A stretch of DNA of 64,000 nucleotides from Nocardia gamkensis NBRC 108242 (lineage in GTDB: Bacteria; Actinomycetota; Actinomycetes; Mycobacteriales; Mycobacteriaceae), in the NCBI RefSeq assembly GCF_001612985.1, contig NZ_BDBM01000003.1, positions 186,001 through 250,000 of the forward strand. Direction: 5' to 3'. The position numbers and the translations under genes were made by a program. The notes below the pieces were generated by a model. It had not been told where the DNA came from. It searched no databases and saw only the letters and a program-made list of their open reading frames with translations. This document shows, piece by piece, positions 8,992-17,990 of this stretch (positions within the stretch are counted from its first letter, which is position 1; the number at the start of each line of letters is the position of its first letter).

Positions 8992-9219
8992 CTACACCGT
9001 GGGCAGGAAGTGAACCACCGCGCCAGCATCCAGCTGCGATCGTGCACGGAGATCTGGTGCGGTCGGAGCGCATTGGCGCTGGCTCGACATCACGACCCAG
9101 GGCGGTGGCCAACACGTTCGATCCCCCGTCAACTCGCTGCTGCGATCCAGCGCACGCATCCGCGGTGAACCACCCGAGCGGCACCTTCGCCGACAAGGCC
9201 GTTCCAGCACGGCCATCAC
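8992..9219 (-). pseudogene. IS701-family transposase fragment
   Basis: The minus strand shows MAVLER in one frame and, after a shift, SAKVPLGWFTADA in another, the central segment of IS701 transposases (AL.AKVPFGWVTADEAYG). Downstream codons are scrambled. It may derive from the same element as the remnant near 2 kb. Confidence 0.5.
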
Positions 9220-9447
9220 CGCCGCTGTTTGGGCGCGGCCTCCATCTCGTCGGGGATCCCGAGCCGCGCGGCAGCGATCACGGCCGGCAGTTCAGGACTC
9301 CGGCAGATACGATCCGATCCCCCAGCGCGACCGCTACTCGGCGATGTAGTAATGCCGGTTCGCCGGAACTCCTGGAACGTTTGGCGGCGGCGGCGGCGCG
9401 GCCACAGTTGTGGACATGCCATGCGCACAGTGGAGTGGCCCGGCCGA

Positions 9448-9970
9448 TCACACCTCCATCAGAGGATAGGTGACTCGTCTTCGGTGGACCGTTGCGAAGC
9501 TTGTCATCGCCGCGGGTATGAGCCTCGTCGCGCCCATGATGTGCTGCACATCGATGCCGCGCACGAGGAGCGCGTCGGCGAGGAGGCGCCGATGACATCG
9601 CCAGAAGACGGCTTCAGCGCACATGATGACGGTGACATGTTCCGCGGCCAGCGCGATGAGTTCATCGATCGCCTCCTCGAACGAGGCCGTCTGCATGTAG
9701 TCGGCGTACCCGCGGCACGATGTGTTGTGCCTTCCGGTGTTGATCGAATCCTCCGCCGGCTTACGTAATCCGCCCAGCCCCGGCAGCTGCTGGCAGTCGA
9801 TACCGGTCGCAGCAAGCGATCCCGCCAGCCGGTCGATGTGAAACTGCGGATTGTGCCTGGACTTTGGGCACGGTCCGGATGTCTGCCACCGCGATGTACC
9901 GCTGCGGTCGGTGTGCGAGCATCATCTGCTGCCGTTCGTCGGCACCGTGCACATTGGGTATGGACTCGGA
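9448..9970 (-). pseudogene. DUF488-family gene broken by a frameshift
   Basis: The 3' part reads FHIDRLAGSLAATGIDCQQLPGL, then NTGRHNTSCRGYADYMQT, then LAAEHVTVIMCAEAVFWRCH and DVQHIMG, a good match to DUF488 (NPQFxxxxL, FRGFADYM, LMCAExxPxxCHR). The 5' part, with IAVADIRTVPKVQA, is in a different minus-strand frame; the switch falls near 9857 where one extra base separates PKVQA from NPQFHID. The expected IGHSTR-type N-terminus is unrecognisable. Function of the family is unknown. Unless the shift is a sequencing error, this is a decayed gene. Confidence 0.65.
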
Positions 9971-10882
9971 AAGCCCGCGTGACACGCCCCGGCGCATGGC
10001 GCACGGCTACGCCGAGTTGTTCACCCCCGACCAGGATGAGCTCGTCGTAATCCTCCGCGCTGCGGCATCCAGTTAGAGCTGGGTGCGGCGTTCGTCGACT
10101 GGGTACTGCACCGAGCCGGTCGGACGGCGGTCGTGGTCGTGGACCGCCTGTGCTGTCCGCCACATGGCGAGTGAGGCCGTGAGGTTCGGGTCATGTTCGG
10201 CTGCCGGGCCCACTGGTGAGTTTTCGGGTGTCCAGGTGTGGGTGGTGGCGCCGATTTGGGGGCTAGGTTCTGGACTGGGCCGCGCGTACCCGCAGGTGTT
10301 CGCCGAAGTCGGCGTCGTAGCGCACCACCGGCGGGATCACCGGCATCCATCCCAGCGAGCCGCCGTGTATGGTTCGATGGCCGATACCGCCACATCAGTA
10401 CGACGGCTTTGTCTTCGGCGGTGTCGAGTTCCCGGGCGGTGACGGCGTCGGTGAGGGCGGTGATCGGGGGTCGCGCCCGGCGAGGACGAGCATGGCACGC
10501 GGTCGTCAAGCAAATCTGCCGAGTGCGGTCCTACCATGGAGCTGCGTAGTCGGCAAGCGGTTCACCGCTTGTGATAATCCTTGGTGTATGTTTTGACCCG
10601 AATGGGCATTCGCACCGACTTCGGCGTGCGCTAAGCTTGAATATCAGAAGCTTCCCGATGGTCACAGCTCAACTCTCCACGGCAGGTGCTGTGTGGAATT
10701 ATATATTGTATCTTGTTTTCCTGAATCGCGTAGATGCATTCTGGGTAGGTGCAGTGGGATGCATGCTATGTCCGCGGTCCACTGCTCGTCGCGAATAAAT
10801 CACTTTCCCTGTCCGGACGAGGTGGACGAGGCTCTTCATGTGCAGCGAGGGGCCCCTGCCTCTCGTCGCAAGAAGGGCTGAT
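9971..10882. other. Non-coding or decayed stretch upstream of the halogenase gene set
   Basis: About 900 bp with no gene I can support. The left part (to about 10550) has broken open frames on both strands without family resemblance. The right part (10560-10880) turns AT-rich, including a TATATTGTAT run near 10705, and probably holds the promoter of the plus-strand gene set starting at 10883. Confidence 0.4.
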
Positions 10883-11560
10883 ATGAAAAAAGGAAGACTT
10901 CAGTACGACCCAAATATCGACCATATACTTGTGACAGCGCGCACATATGAAGAATATCGAGATTTATTCGGAGTGAGCGAAGACGACCTTTCGTCGGGCA
11001 CAATCCTGGATTGCCCTGGCGGGGCCAGCAATTTCGGGCTCACGGTACGGGCAGACGGCGGCCGGTGCATCAGTGTAGATCCGCTATACGAAATTCCGCC
11101 GAAAGACTTTGAAAAGCTGTTCGATGCGGAGTTTCCCAAGCTGCGCGCCTGGGCGTCCGCGCAGCCGAACAGATTCCGGTTCTTGCAACACGACAGCGCC
11201 AGTCCTTGGCGACACTGGCGTCACGGAGCCGAACAGTTCTTGGCCGATTACGAGCGATCTGCGTCAGACGAGCGGGGCGACTATGTCGCCGCCAGCCTGC
11301 CGGAGTTGCCCTTCGAAGATGGCGAATTTTCTCTGGCGCTTTCCGGCTTCCTGCCGTTCTCCTACACGAATCGATTCGACCTCGACTTCCACATCGCGGC
11401 TGTGGCAGAACTTCTTCGGGTTTGTCGCGGGGAAGTCCGGTTGCATCCGCTGAACGAGATCACAGGCCAGGAATATGAGCACCTGGAAAAGCTGATCGCG
11501 CATTTACGCGAGACGTCTCTGCCATTCGATCGTGTCATCTCGGAATTGCAAGCCACATGA
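10883..11560 (+). CDS. Class I SAM-dependent methyltransferase
   Basis: 225 residues from the ATG at 10883, with AGAAGGG upstream; a longer in-frame ORF back to 10838 lacks a good RBS. The SAM-binding motif I is an unusual ILDCPGGASNFG, followed by the acidic strand end CISVDPLYE, and a motif IV/V region FEDGEFSLALSGFLPFSY with a downstream VAELLRVCRGEVRLHPL. This Cys-Pro-Gly-Gly variant of the glycine loop occurs in a distinct group of bacterial methyltransferases of unknown substrate. It is the first gene of the plus-strand halogenase set, and its DNA is visibly more AT-rich than the surrounding high-GC sequence. Substrate not assigned. Confidence 0.75.
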   Translation: MKKGRLQYDPNIDHILVTARTYEEYRDLFGVSEDDLSSGTILDCPGGASNFGLTVRADGGRCISVDPLYEIPPKDFEKLFDAEFPKLRAWASAQPNRFRFLQHDSASPWRHWRHGAEQFLADYERSASDERGDYVAASLPELPFEDGEFSLALSGFLPFSYTNRFDLDFHIAAVAELLRVCRGEVRLHPLNEITGQEYEHLEKLIAHLRETSLPFDRVISELQAT

Positions 11561-11694
11561 AGGTGTTGCGAGACTGACGCAAAGGCCGATCTCCTTCCGC
11601 GCAGTTAACCTGACACATCGGGCCTACACATTCCAGGACTTCTGCATTCAATTCTTCGGCCGGTCGTAGCCGATTTATATTTTCGGGAGATTAC

Positions 11695-13341
11695 ATGAGG
11701 GTGCGGGAGTTATTGGTCAAGGCCCTTGTCGGCGAGGGTATCGACACAATATTCGCATTGATGGGCGCGGCGAATCGGAATCTGATGTGTGACCTGGGGA
11801 TGCCCGACAGAGCGAGGGTGGTCCAAGGCCGGCACGAAGCTGCTGTCGTCAGCATGGCCGACGGATACGCGCGGTTCAACAGACAGGTCGGGGTGGCGCT
11901 GGTGAGCGCAGGACCGGGCCTGACCAATACCGCGACGGCGCTGGCGGTTGCCCGGTCTCACCGCTCCCCGGTCCTGGTGCTTGCAGGTGATGTTCCAATG
12001 CAGGACACGAACAATCCCCAGTGCCTGGATCAGCTGGCCTTCGGCCGGGTCCTAGCCGGTGGCGCCGGGAAAATCGCGTGCTCGGACTGCTGGCACATCG
12101 AGTGGGCCAGAGCGATTGCCACCTTGAGGGAGGAGTTGCCGTACGTGCTGAGTCTGCCGGTCGACGTTCAGGAATCGCTCGGACCAGATGTGTTACCTGC
12201 AGAGGATATGCCAACCCCCACAGATGAGGTTGTCCCAGGCCTTGCCGCAGCTGCTGGGTTGCTGGTCGGGTCAGGCCAAGTGGGAATCGTTGCTGGTGCC
12301 GGGGCGGTGGACGCGAGCGATGAGCTGTGCAGACTGGCGGACCGGCTCGGTGCTGTGCTGACCACCACTATCCGGGCAGCCGGGCTGTTTGCGGGGCATT
12401 CGATGGATGCCGGCGTCCTCGGCGCGTTGGGCGACGGGCGTGCGCTGCAAGCACTCATGCGGTGTGACGTAATCCTTGCCGTAGGAACCAGCTTGCACAG
12501 ATTGGCGGTTCCAGACCTGCCCGAGCAGGTTCGAATCGTCCGGGTCGATACGGACGCTGTTGTGGCGATCTCAGCCCCGCCGACCCACTCGGTCCTCGAA
12601 ACGACGGTACTTCACGCGACCACCCTCCTGAATGAAATGCTGAGCGACAAACCGCGCGAGGAGGCGTCGCCCTGGATCCGTCGGATCCTCACCCGTCGGT
12701 CGCCGATCGACGACCGGCCATGGCTCGATAGGGAAGACGCGGTCGACCCCCGCCACGCACTCGCCGATCTCGCGGCGCTGCTGCCGAACCGACGTGGAGT
12801 CGTGATCGGCGGCGGCCACTGCGCGATGACCGCATGCCAAATGATTACACCGACCCGGCACGACGAGTGGACGTGCGCTTCGATCGACTTCGGTGCCATC
12901 GGTCAGTCGTTGCCAATAGCCATTGGTGCCTGTTTCGCCCGGCCCGACCTGAGGATCTTTCTGATCACCGGAGACGGGGATCTGATGATGAGCGTGGCCG
13001 AACTCGATACCGCCGTCCGTCACCAACTCGCCCTGACCGTGATTGTGCTCAACGACAACGGTTTCGGGCAAGAGCGGCACGACCTGCAAACCCATGGTCA
13101 ACCAACCTGCTATGCCGACTACAGGTCCCCGGATTTCGCCTCCCTCGCCACCGCTTTGGGCGCTCGGGGGCACCGCATCGCAGGACCGAACCAACTATCC
13201 GACCTTGAACAAGCCTTGAACCCCGCGCAGGGCGTGGTCGTTATCGATATCCAAATCACGCCCGACTATGTGAACCCTTCATCGCGAATGCTCGGCGCGA
13301 TTTTGGCCGGTAAATCCACCGTACTCGAGTACACAAACTGA
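11695..13341 (+). CDS. ThDP-dependent enzyme, acetolactate synthase/keto-acid decarboxylase superfamily
   Basis: 548 residues with a good RBS (GGGAGATTAC before ATG). The cofactor-activating Glu is E48 in RHEAAVVSMADGYAR. The central domain follows, and the ThDP/Mg motif GDGDLMMSVAEL ... VIVLNDNGFG (GDG-X-NDN) lies in the C-terminal third. The double-His of pyruvate/indolepyruvate decarboxylases is not seen where expected, so assignment to decarboxylase or carboligase is open; the overall look is acetolactate-synthase-like. It lies 18 bp upstream of a tryptophan halogenase and three genes from a HisC-like aminotransferase. A halogenated indolepyruvate is therefore the likely substrate, giving either an indole acetaldehyde or an acyloin. 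The family is clear; the reaction is inference. Confidence 0.85.
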   Translation: MRVRELLVKALVGEGIDTIFALMGAANRNLMCDLGMPDRARVVQGRHEAAVVSMADGYARFNRQVGVALVSAGPGLTNTATALAVARSHRSPVLVLAGDVPMQDTNNPQCLDQLAFGRVLAGGAGKIACSDCWHIEWARAIATLREELPYVLSLPVDVQESLGPDVLPAEDMPTPTDEVVPGLAAAAGLLVGSGQVGIVAGAGAVDASDELCRLADRLGAVLTTTIRAAGLFAGHSMDAGVLGALGDGRALQALMRCDVILAVGTSLHRLAVPDLPEQVRIVRVDTDAVVAISAPPTHSVLETTVLHATTLLNEMLSDKPREEASPWIRRILTRRSPIDDRPWLDREDAVDPRHALADLAALLPNRRGVVIGGGHCAMTACQMITPTRHDEWTCASIDFGAIGQSLPIAIGACFARPDLRIFLITGDGDLMMSVAELDTAVRHQLALTVIVLNDNGFGQERHDLQTHGQPTCYADYRSPDFASLATALGARGHRIAGPNQLSDLEQALNPAQGVVVIDIQITPDYVNPSSRMLGAILAGKSTVLEYTN

Positions 13342-13359
13342 GAAAGAGGCGTAAACCCC

Positions 13360-14928
13360 ATGCACGATGTACAGAGGGTAGTCATAGCGGGTGGAGGAAC
13401 AGCGGGCTGGATGACAGCGTGCTATCTCAAGGCGGCGTTCAGCGACCGGGTGCATGTGACACTGGTGGAATCAGAGGACGTGCCCACGATCGGAGTCGGT
13501 GAGGCTACATTCAGTACAATCCGGCATTTTTTCGAATATCTAGGTCTGGAAGAAACCGAATGGATGCCACCGTGTCACGCCACGTACAAGCTGGCGGGTC
13601 GATTCGAGAATTGGCGTGAGCCGGGGCACTACTTCTACCATCCGTTCGAGAGGTTGCGGGTGGCGGACGGCTTTCCGATCACCGAATGGTGGTTGCACAA
13701 CAAGCCCGGCAGCCGTTTCGATGAGGACTGCTTTGTAGTCGCATCACTGTGCGATGCGAACCGTTCGCCGCGGTATCTCGACAACCTTTTGTTCGAACAG
13801 GACTTCATAGAGGGCGGTGTCGAACGTTTGTATCGGACGACGCTGGCCGAACAAAATTCTCAATTTCCGTATGCCTACCACATCGATGCAGCCCTGCTGG
13901 CGCGCTATCTCACACAGTACGGCACGGCCCGCGGTGTCATACACGTTCTCGATGACGTGGTGCATGTCGAAACCGACGAACGAGGTTGGATAGACTGGCT
14001 GGTAACGAGGAATAATGGTGAACTGCACGGTGATCTGTTCATCGACTGCACCGGATTCCGTTCATTGCTTTTGAATAGCACTCTCGGTGAGCCATTCATA
14101 TCGTATCAGGACACATTGCCCAACGACAGTGCGGTGGCTTTTAGAGTTCCGGTCGACGCACGCGTGCGCGGTATCCGTCCATACACCACCGCGACCGCCC
14201 ACGACGCAGGCTGGATCTGGAATATTCCCCTTTTCGACAGGATAGGAACCGGCTACGTATACGCATCCGATTATTGCTCGCCCGACCAGGCAGAGCAATC
14301 GCTACGAGATTTTGTCGGGCCGGATGCGGAAGGACTCGACGCCAATCACATTCGCATGCGCATCGGCCGAAACCGCCGCTCATGGGTCAACAACTGTGTT
14401 GCGGTCGGGCTGTCCAGCGGATTTGTCGAACCCCTGGAATCCACGGGCATTTTCTTCATCCACAATGCCGTCGAGCAATTGGTCAAGCATTTTCCCGCCA
14501 CCGGCTTCGACGAGCGGCTCCGCGATTCGTACAATCGGCAGGTGGCGGGCGTGATGGACGGGGTGCGTGAATTTCTCGTATTGCACTACCATGGTGCAAA
14601 ACGTCAGGACAACGAGTACTGGAAGGACACCAAGACCAGGCCTATTCCCGACGGGCTTGCCGAGCGTATCGCAACCTGGCAGGTCAGGCTTCCCGACACG
14701 GATTCGATCTTCCCCTACTACCACGGGTTCGAGGCTTACTCCTACACCGCGATGATTCTCGGTCTGGGGGGTATACCGGTGCAAGCGTCGCCTGCTCTGC
14801 AGTTGATGGACGATACAGTCGCTGTGCAGGAACTACGGTCGATTTCCCAGCAAGCGGAAGATCTTGTCGCGAAATTGCCCACTCACTATAACTATTTCGC
14901 CGGCCTCCGCGGGCTGCCGCCGCAATAG
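13360..14928 (+). CDS. FADH2-dependent tryptophan halogenase, PyrH (5-halogenase) type
   Basis: 522 residues. Hallmarks are [10 protein letters not shown] (residues 11-20), the catalytic Lys K77 in ATYKLAGRFENW, GWIWNIPLF (WxWxIP), and [13 protein letters not shown] with the conserved Glu. From memory, the pattern VGEATFSTIRHFFEYLG, EPGHYFYHPFERLRV and DGFPITEWWL follows PyrH, the pyrroindomycin tryptophan 5-halogenase, far better than RebH or PrnA. C5 chlorination of L-tryptophan is predicted. The reduced flavin would come from the flavin reductase encoded immediately downstream. It is 18 bp from the ThDP gene, so they share an operon. Regioselectivity is a family-based prediction. Confidence 0.9.
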   Translation: MHDVQRVVIAGGGTAGWMTACYLKAAFSDRVHVTLVESEDVPTIGVGEATFSTIRHFFEYLGLEETEWMPPCHATYKLAGRFENWREPGHYFYHPFERLRVADGFPITEWWLHNKPGSRFDEDCFVVASLCDANRSPRYLDNLLFEQDFIEGGVERLYRTTLAEQNSQFPYAYHIDAALLARYLTQYGTARGVIHVLDDVVHVETDERGWIDWLVTRNNGELHGDLFIDCTGFRSLLLNSTLGEPFISYQDTLPNDSAVAFRVPVDARVRGIRPYTTATAHDAGWIWNIPLFDRIGTGYVYASDYCSPDQAEQSLRDFVGPDAEGLDANHIRMRIGRNRRSWVNNCVAVGLSSGFVEPLESTGIFFIHNAVEQLVKHFPATGFDERLRDSYNRQVAGVMDGVREFLVLHYHGAKRQDNEYWKDTKTRPIPDGLAERIATWQVRLPDTDSIFPYYHGFEAYSYTAMILGLGGIPVQASPALQLMDDTVAVQELRSISQQAEDLVAKLPTHYNYFAGLRGLPPQ

Positions 14929-14947
14929 GGGAAGGTGCGTGTTTGCG

Positions 14948-15484
14948 ATGACCGATAGAGCGACCACATCACCGACAATCGACTCGTCCGAGTTCCGGGC
15001 CTTGATGGCTACCTTTCCCAGTGGCGTGACGGTGGTAACTGCCGATGATGTGAACCGAAAGCCGTGGGGGATGACCTGCTCATCGGTGTGCAGCGTCACC
15101 GTGGAGCCGCCGACCCTACTGATCTGTCTACGGAATGAAAGTCCGACCTTGGCAGCAATTCTGCGGACGTCCGGCTTCGCATTGAACTTGTTGCACGATC
15201 GCGGCTCGGCCGTCGCCGAACTCTTCTCCTCCGGCAACGACGAGCGGTTCGACCGCGTTCGATGGGAAAGCGACGGACGTACCGCAGGGCCGCATCTCGT
15301 CGATGCCGCCCACGCGGTCGCGGACTGCCGGGTGAGCATGACGCTCCCGGTTCGCGATCATGTTGTCGTTTTCGGTGAGGTGTTCCGGGTGCGCACGTTC
15401 GCTGATGCCACGCCGGCTCCGCTGCTGTATGGCTTGCGTAGCTACGCACGCTGGCCGGATGAGCGGATTGCGCCCGGGGCTTGA
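14948..15484 (+). CDS. Flavin reductase (HpaC-like), partner of the halogenases
   Basis: 178 residues. The flavin reductase-like split-barrel signature is visible: FRALMATFPSGVTVVTA, WGMTCSSVCSVTVEPPTLLICL and FALNLLHD, with DHVVVFGEVFRV near the end. Such NAD(P)H:FAD/FMN reductases supply free FADH2 to two-component halogenases. It starts 19 bp after the PyrH-type gene. The ATG at 14948 is used here; an in-frame GTG at 14939, about six bases after the AGGGGA of the RBS, is an equally good or better start and would add three residues. Two tryptophan halogenases in this set may share this one reductase. Confidence 0.88.
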   Translation: MTDRATTSPTIDSSEFRALMATFPSGVTVVTADDVNRKPWGMTCSSVCSVTVEPPTLLICLRNESPTLAAILRTSGFALNLLHDRGSAVAELFSSGNDERFDRVRWESDGRTAGPHLVDAAHAVADCRVSMTLPVRDHVVVFGEVFRVRTFADATPAPLLYGLRSYARWPDERIAPGA

Positions 15485-15559
15485 GAATTCCGAACAGACC
15501 GTACAACTGTGAGTCCGGGGACGGTATCGTGCCGACGCCGTCTCGAATTGGGATCGAAA

Positions 15560-16609
15560 ATGAAAATTCAAACCACCGCTGTCGAAACCGATGCGCTCCT
15601 GCGACTGCACCTCAACGAGTCTCCATATGATCCGCCACGGGCCGTGCGCGAGGCGATCTGGAGTGAGACGGTCCGAAACTCCCACCGGTATCCCGACAGT
15701 GAATGCACAGAAATTCGCCGGGCGATCGCCGAATACCATGACCTGCCCGACAGCATGATAGCTACCGGCAACGGCGTCGATGAGTTGGTACTGCTGGCTG
15801 CGCTTGCTTATGCGGGCTACGGAACCCGGGTCGCACTGACCGACACCACATTTCTGGGCTACCGATTTTCCTCGATGACAGCTGGAGCGGAAATATGTAG
15901 CGTGCCGATCGCGAATTACCGTGTCGATGCGACCGCACTGGCAGATGCGATCAGACAGGGCGCGGGGCTGGCCTTCCTGTGTAACCCGCACAACCCGACC
16001 GGAACTCTGCTCACGGTCGACGAAGTCGAGGAGATAGTGAGCGCGGCGGAGTCCGCAGGAAGCGTCCTGGTGATAGACGAGGCGTACATTGAGTTCGCGC
16101 AGGGAGAATCCTCGATCGAACTGGTGCGAGCTGGACGACAGGTGGTGGTTCTGCGTACTTTCTCCAAAGCGTGGTCTTTGGCTTCTCTGCGAGCTGGTTA
16201 CGCCGTCGGTTCGGCAGCACTTATCAAACAGATGTGGCACGCGAGGCGTTCTTTGCCATTCAATGTCAACCGTCTGGCTCAGCGAGCTGTGCCGCTGGCT
16301 CTGCAGCATCAAGGATTCCTCGACTCGGTACGAGTGCAAACTGCCGAGGCGCGCGAAACACTGTTAGCTTCGCTGATAAAGGCCGGAGTCGATTTCGTGG
16401 ACTCCGTCACCAACTTCGTCATGATTTCAACTGGAGATGCCGATAGCACCGAAGTCACCCGGAGACTCGCCGAAGAACACGGCGTACTGGTACGTGACCT
16501 AGCCCTATTCGGTGCCTCTGGCTGGATTCGCGTCACGGTCGGCACTACAGAGCAAGTGCAACAGTTCTACACTGCGTTGCTCGCGGTGACGCAATCGAGC
16601 CACCGATGA
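15560..16609 (+). CDS. PLP-dependent aminotransferase, HisC (histidinol-phosphate aminotransferase) family
   Basis: 349 residues from the ATG at 15560 (MKIQTT); the ORF runs upstream to 15509 but GGGAT precedes the internal ATG. Class I/II fold features are LHLNESPYDPP, ATGNGVDELVLL, FLCNPHNPTGTLL, VLVIDEAYIEF, and the PLP-lysine segment RTFSKAWSLASLRAGYAVG. HisC-like enzymes accept histidinol phosphate or aromatic amino acids. Flanked by tryptophan halogenases and a ThDP enzyme and coupled to a transporter, this copy more plausibly interconverts (chloro)tryptophan and indolepyruvate than serves histidine synthesis. No other his gene is nearby. ATGA overlap with the next gene. Confidence 0.85.
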   Translation: MKIQTTAVETDALLRLHLNESPYDPPRAVREAIWSETVRNSHRYPDSECTEIRRAIAEYHDLPDSMIATGNGVDELVLLAALAYAGYGTRVALTDTTFLGYRFSSMTAGAEICSVPIANYRVDATALADAIRQGAGLAFLCNPHNPTGTLLTVDEVEEIVSAAESAGSVLVIDEAYIEFAQGESSIELVRAGRQVVVLRTFSKAWSLASLRAGYAVGSAALIKQMWHARRSLPFNVNRLAQRAVPLALQHQGFLDSVRVQTAEARETLLASLIKAGVDFVDSVTNFVMISTGDADSTEVTRRLAEEHGVLVRDLALFGASGWIRVTVGTTEQVQQFYTALLAVTQSSHR

Positions 16610-17952
16610 GGCTGGCGGCGATGGCTGCTACCTCCGGTCGTATAGGGGGAGCGCTGCTGGTGGTGCTACTTGTAGCGGCGTTGGGCCGTCCGGTCGCCCG
16701 GTGGCTCCGCCAGCCCTCCGTCCTTGCGGAGATCGCCATCGGCATCGGCATGGTGCCTGCTGCAACCGCTGTCGCCGGGACCCACGCGGTGCAGATTCTC
16801 ATGCCCAGTGAGCTGGTCGTGTCGATGCGTGTTGTCGGTCATGTCGGATTGGTGCTCTTTCTCGTTGGGATAGCCCATCACCTGAGGACTGCAACGCTCG
16901 CCGCGCCTGGCCGTGCGGTCGTGTTTACGACCCTCGGTGCGCTGCTACTCCCTCTCGCCGCCGGCAGCGTACTGGGCGGGGTGCTGCTGGCATGCGGAAG
17001 TCCAACCGTCCGCGGCAACGCCCCTGCACCTGCTGTGGTGCTACTCATTGCGGTGAGCCTGTCGGTTACCGCTGTTCCGGTTCTTGCCCGCATATTGGCC
17101 GAGAAGGGGTTGATCGGCACGGCCGTGGGCGGGCTGGCCATGTCCTCTGCGATCGCCATAGATATCGTCGCCTGGCTGCTCGTGGCGCTCGCAGTGGGGC
17201 TCTCGGGGCATTCCATGGGTGGTGCACCCGCGCTCCGGGCAATCGTGGGACTTTCCGTGATTACTGTGGCACTCGTCGTCGGGCGGATACTGCGCACAGA
17301 AACATCCGAAATGCTGTGCCGACGCTTCCCTAGATATATAGCTGTCGCTATTGCGTGCGCCGCCCTGGCTGCCTCGAGCGTATTACAGCAATACGGATTT
17401 ACCGAGATTTCCGGTGAGCTGCTGGTTGGTTTTATGATCCCTTCGGGTGCCCACTCCATGCCATGGCACCTCCCCGTTGGCATGATTACCTGTCTCGGCC
17501 GACACCTGGTCCCGGTCTTCTTTGTTGCGACGGGAACCTCGATTTTTACGTCAGGGACATATTTCCCCTGGATGCCGGCTGCTCTGGCGACGCTGCTCTC
17601 CACGGTCGGGAAGTTGGGCGGCTCTTATCTCGGAGCCAGGATCGGAGGGCAAAGACCGTCCGCTGCTTTGCGGCTGGGCATACTGCTCAACACCAGGGGC
17701 CTGACCGAACTAGTCGTAGTCCAGGTCGGATATAACGCTGGAATTCTCACCCCCACGGTTTTATTGGCGCTCATAGCGATGGCGTTGGTGACCACAGCGA
17801 TGACTGGGCCCGTGTACGCGCTCATCGAAGTCCTTGACACCGAAGAGAACAGCGGCCAGGTATCACGACGCCGACGGCGCCGACACTCGAGTATTCGCGG
17901 GGAAGAATTCTGTCCACCTAACAGGCTTGAGACGCAGCTGTCTCGAGATTGA
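16606..17952 (+). CDS. Cation:proton antiporter, CPA2/NhaP-KefB type
   Basis: 448 residues with about twelve hydrophobic segments. Family marks are the RQPSVLAEIAIGIGMVP region of TM2, the SLSVTAVPVLARIL helix and ILLNTRGLTELVVVQVGY, typical of Na+/H+ exchangers. The last 35 residues are hydrophilic and Arg-rich (RRRRRR), presumably cytoplasmic. It starts inside the stop codon of the aminotransferase (ATGA), so it belongs to the same operon. Antiporters of this kind accompany other halogenated natural-product loci (rebeccamycin and glycopeptide clusters), where they are thought to export product or manage ions; the same role is inferred. Confidence 0.85.
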   Translation: MRLAAMAATSGRIGGALLVVLLVAALGRPVARWLRQPSVLAEIAIGIGMVPAATAVAGTHAVQILMPSELVVSMRVVGHVGLVLFLVGIAHHLRTATLAAPGRAVVFTTLGALLLPLAAGSVLGGVLLACGSPTVRGNAPAPAVVLLIAVSLSVTAVPVLARILAEKGLIGTAVGGLAMSSAIAIDIVAWLLVALAVGLSGHSMGGAPALRAIVGLSVITVALVVGRILRTETSEMLCRRFPRYIAVAIACAALAASSVLQQYGFTEISGELLVGFMIPSGAHSMPWHLPVGMITCLGRHLVPVFFVATGTSIFTSGTYFPWMPAALATLLSTVGKLGGSYLGARIGGQRPSAALRLGILLNTRGLTELVVVQVGYNAGILTPTVLLALIAMALVTTAMTGPVYALIEVLDTEENSGQVSRRRRRRHSSIRGEEFCPPNRLETQLSRD

Positions 17953-17990
17953 ACTCCCAGTGAAGAAACTCATGAGAGAAGATTTCATAA

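Noticed and set aside
15560..16609. hisC of histidine biosynthesis
   Set aside because: No other his genes are nearby, and the gene is embedded and overlapping within the halogenase set, so a pathway-specific aminotransferase is more likely.
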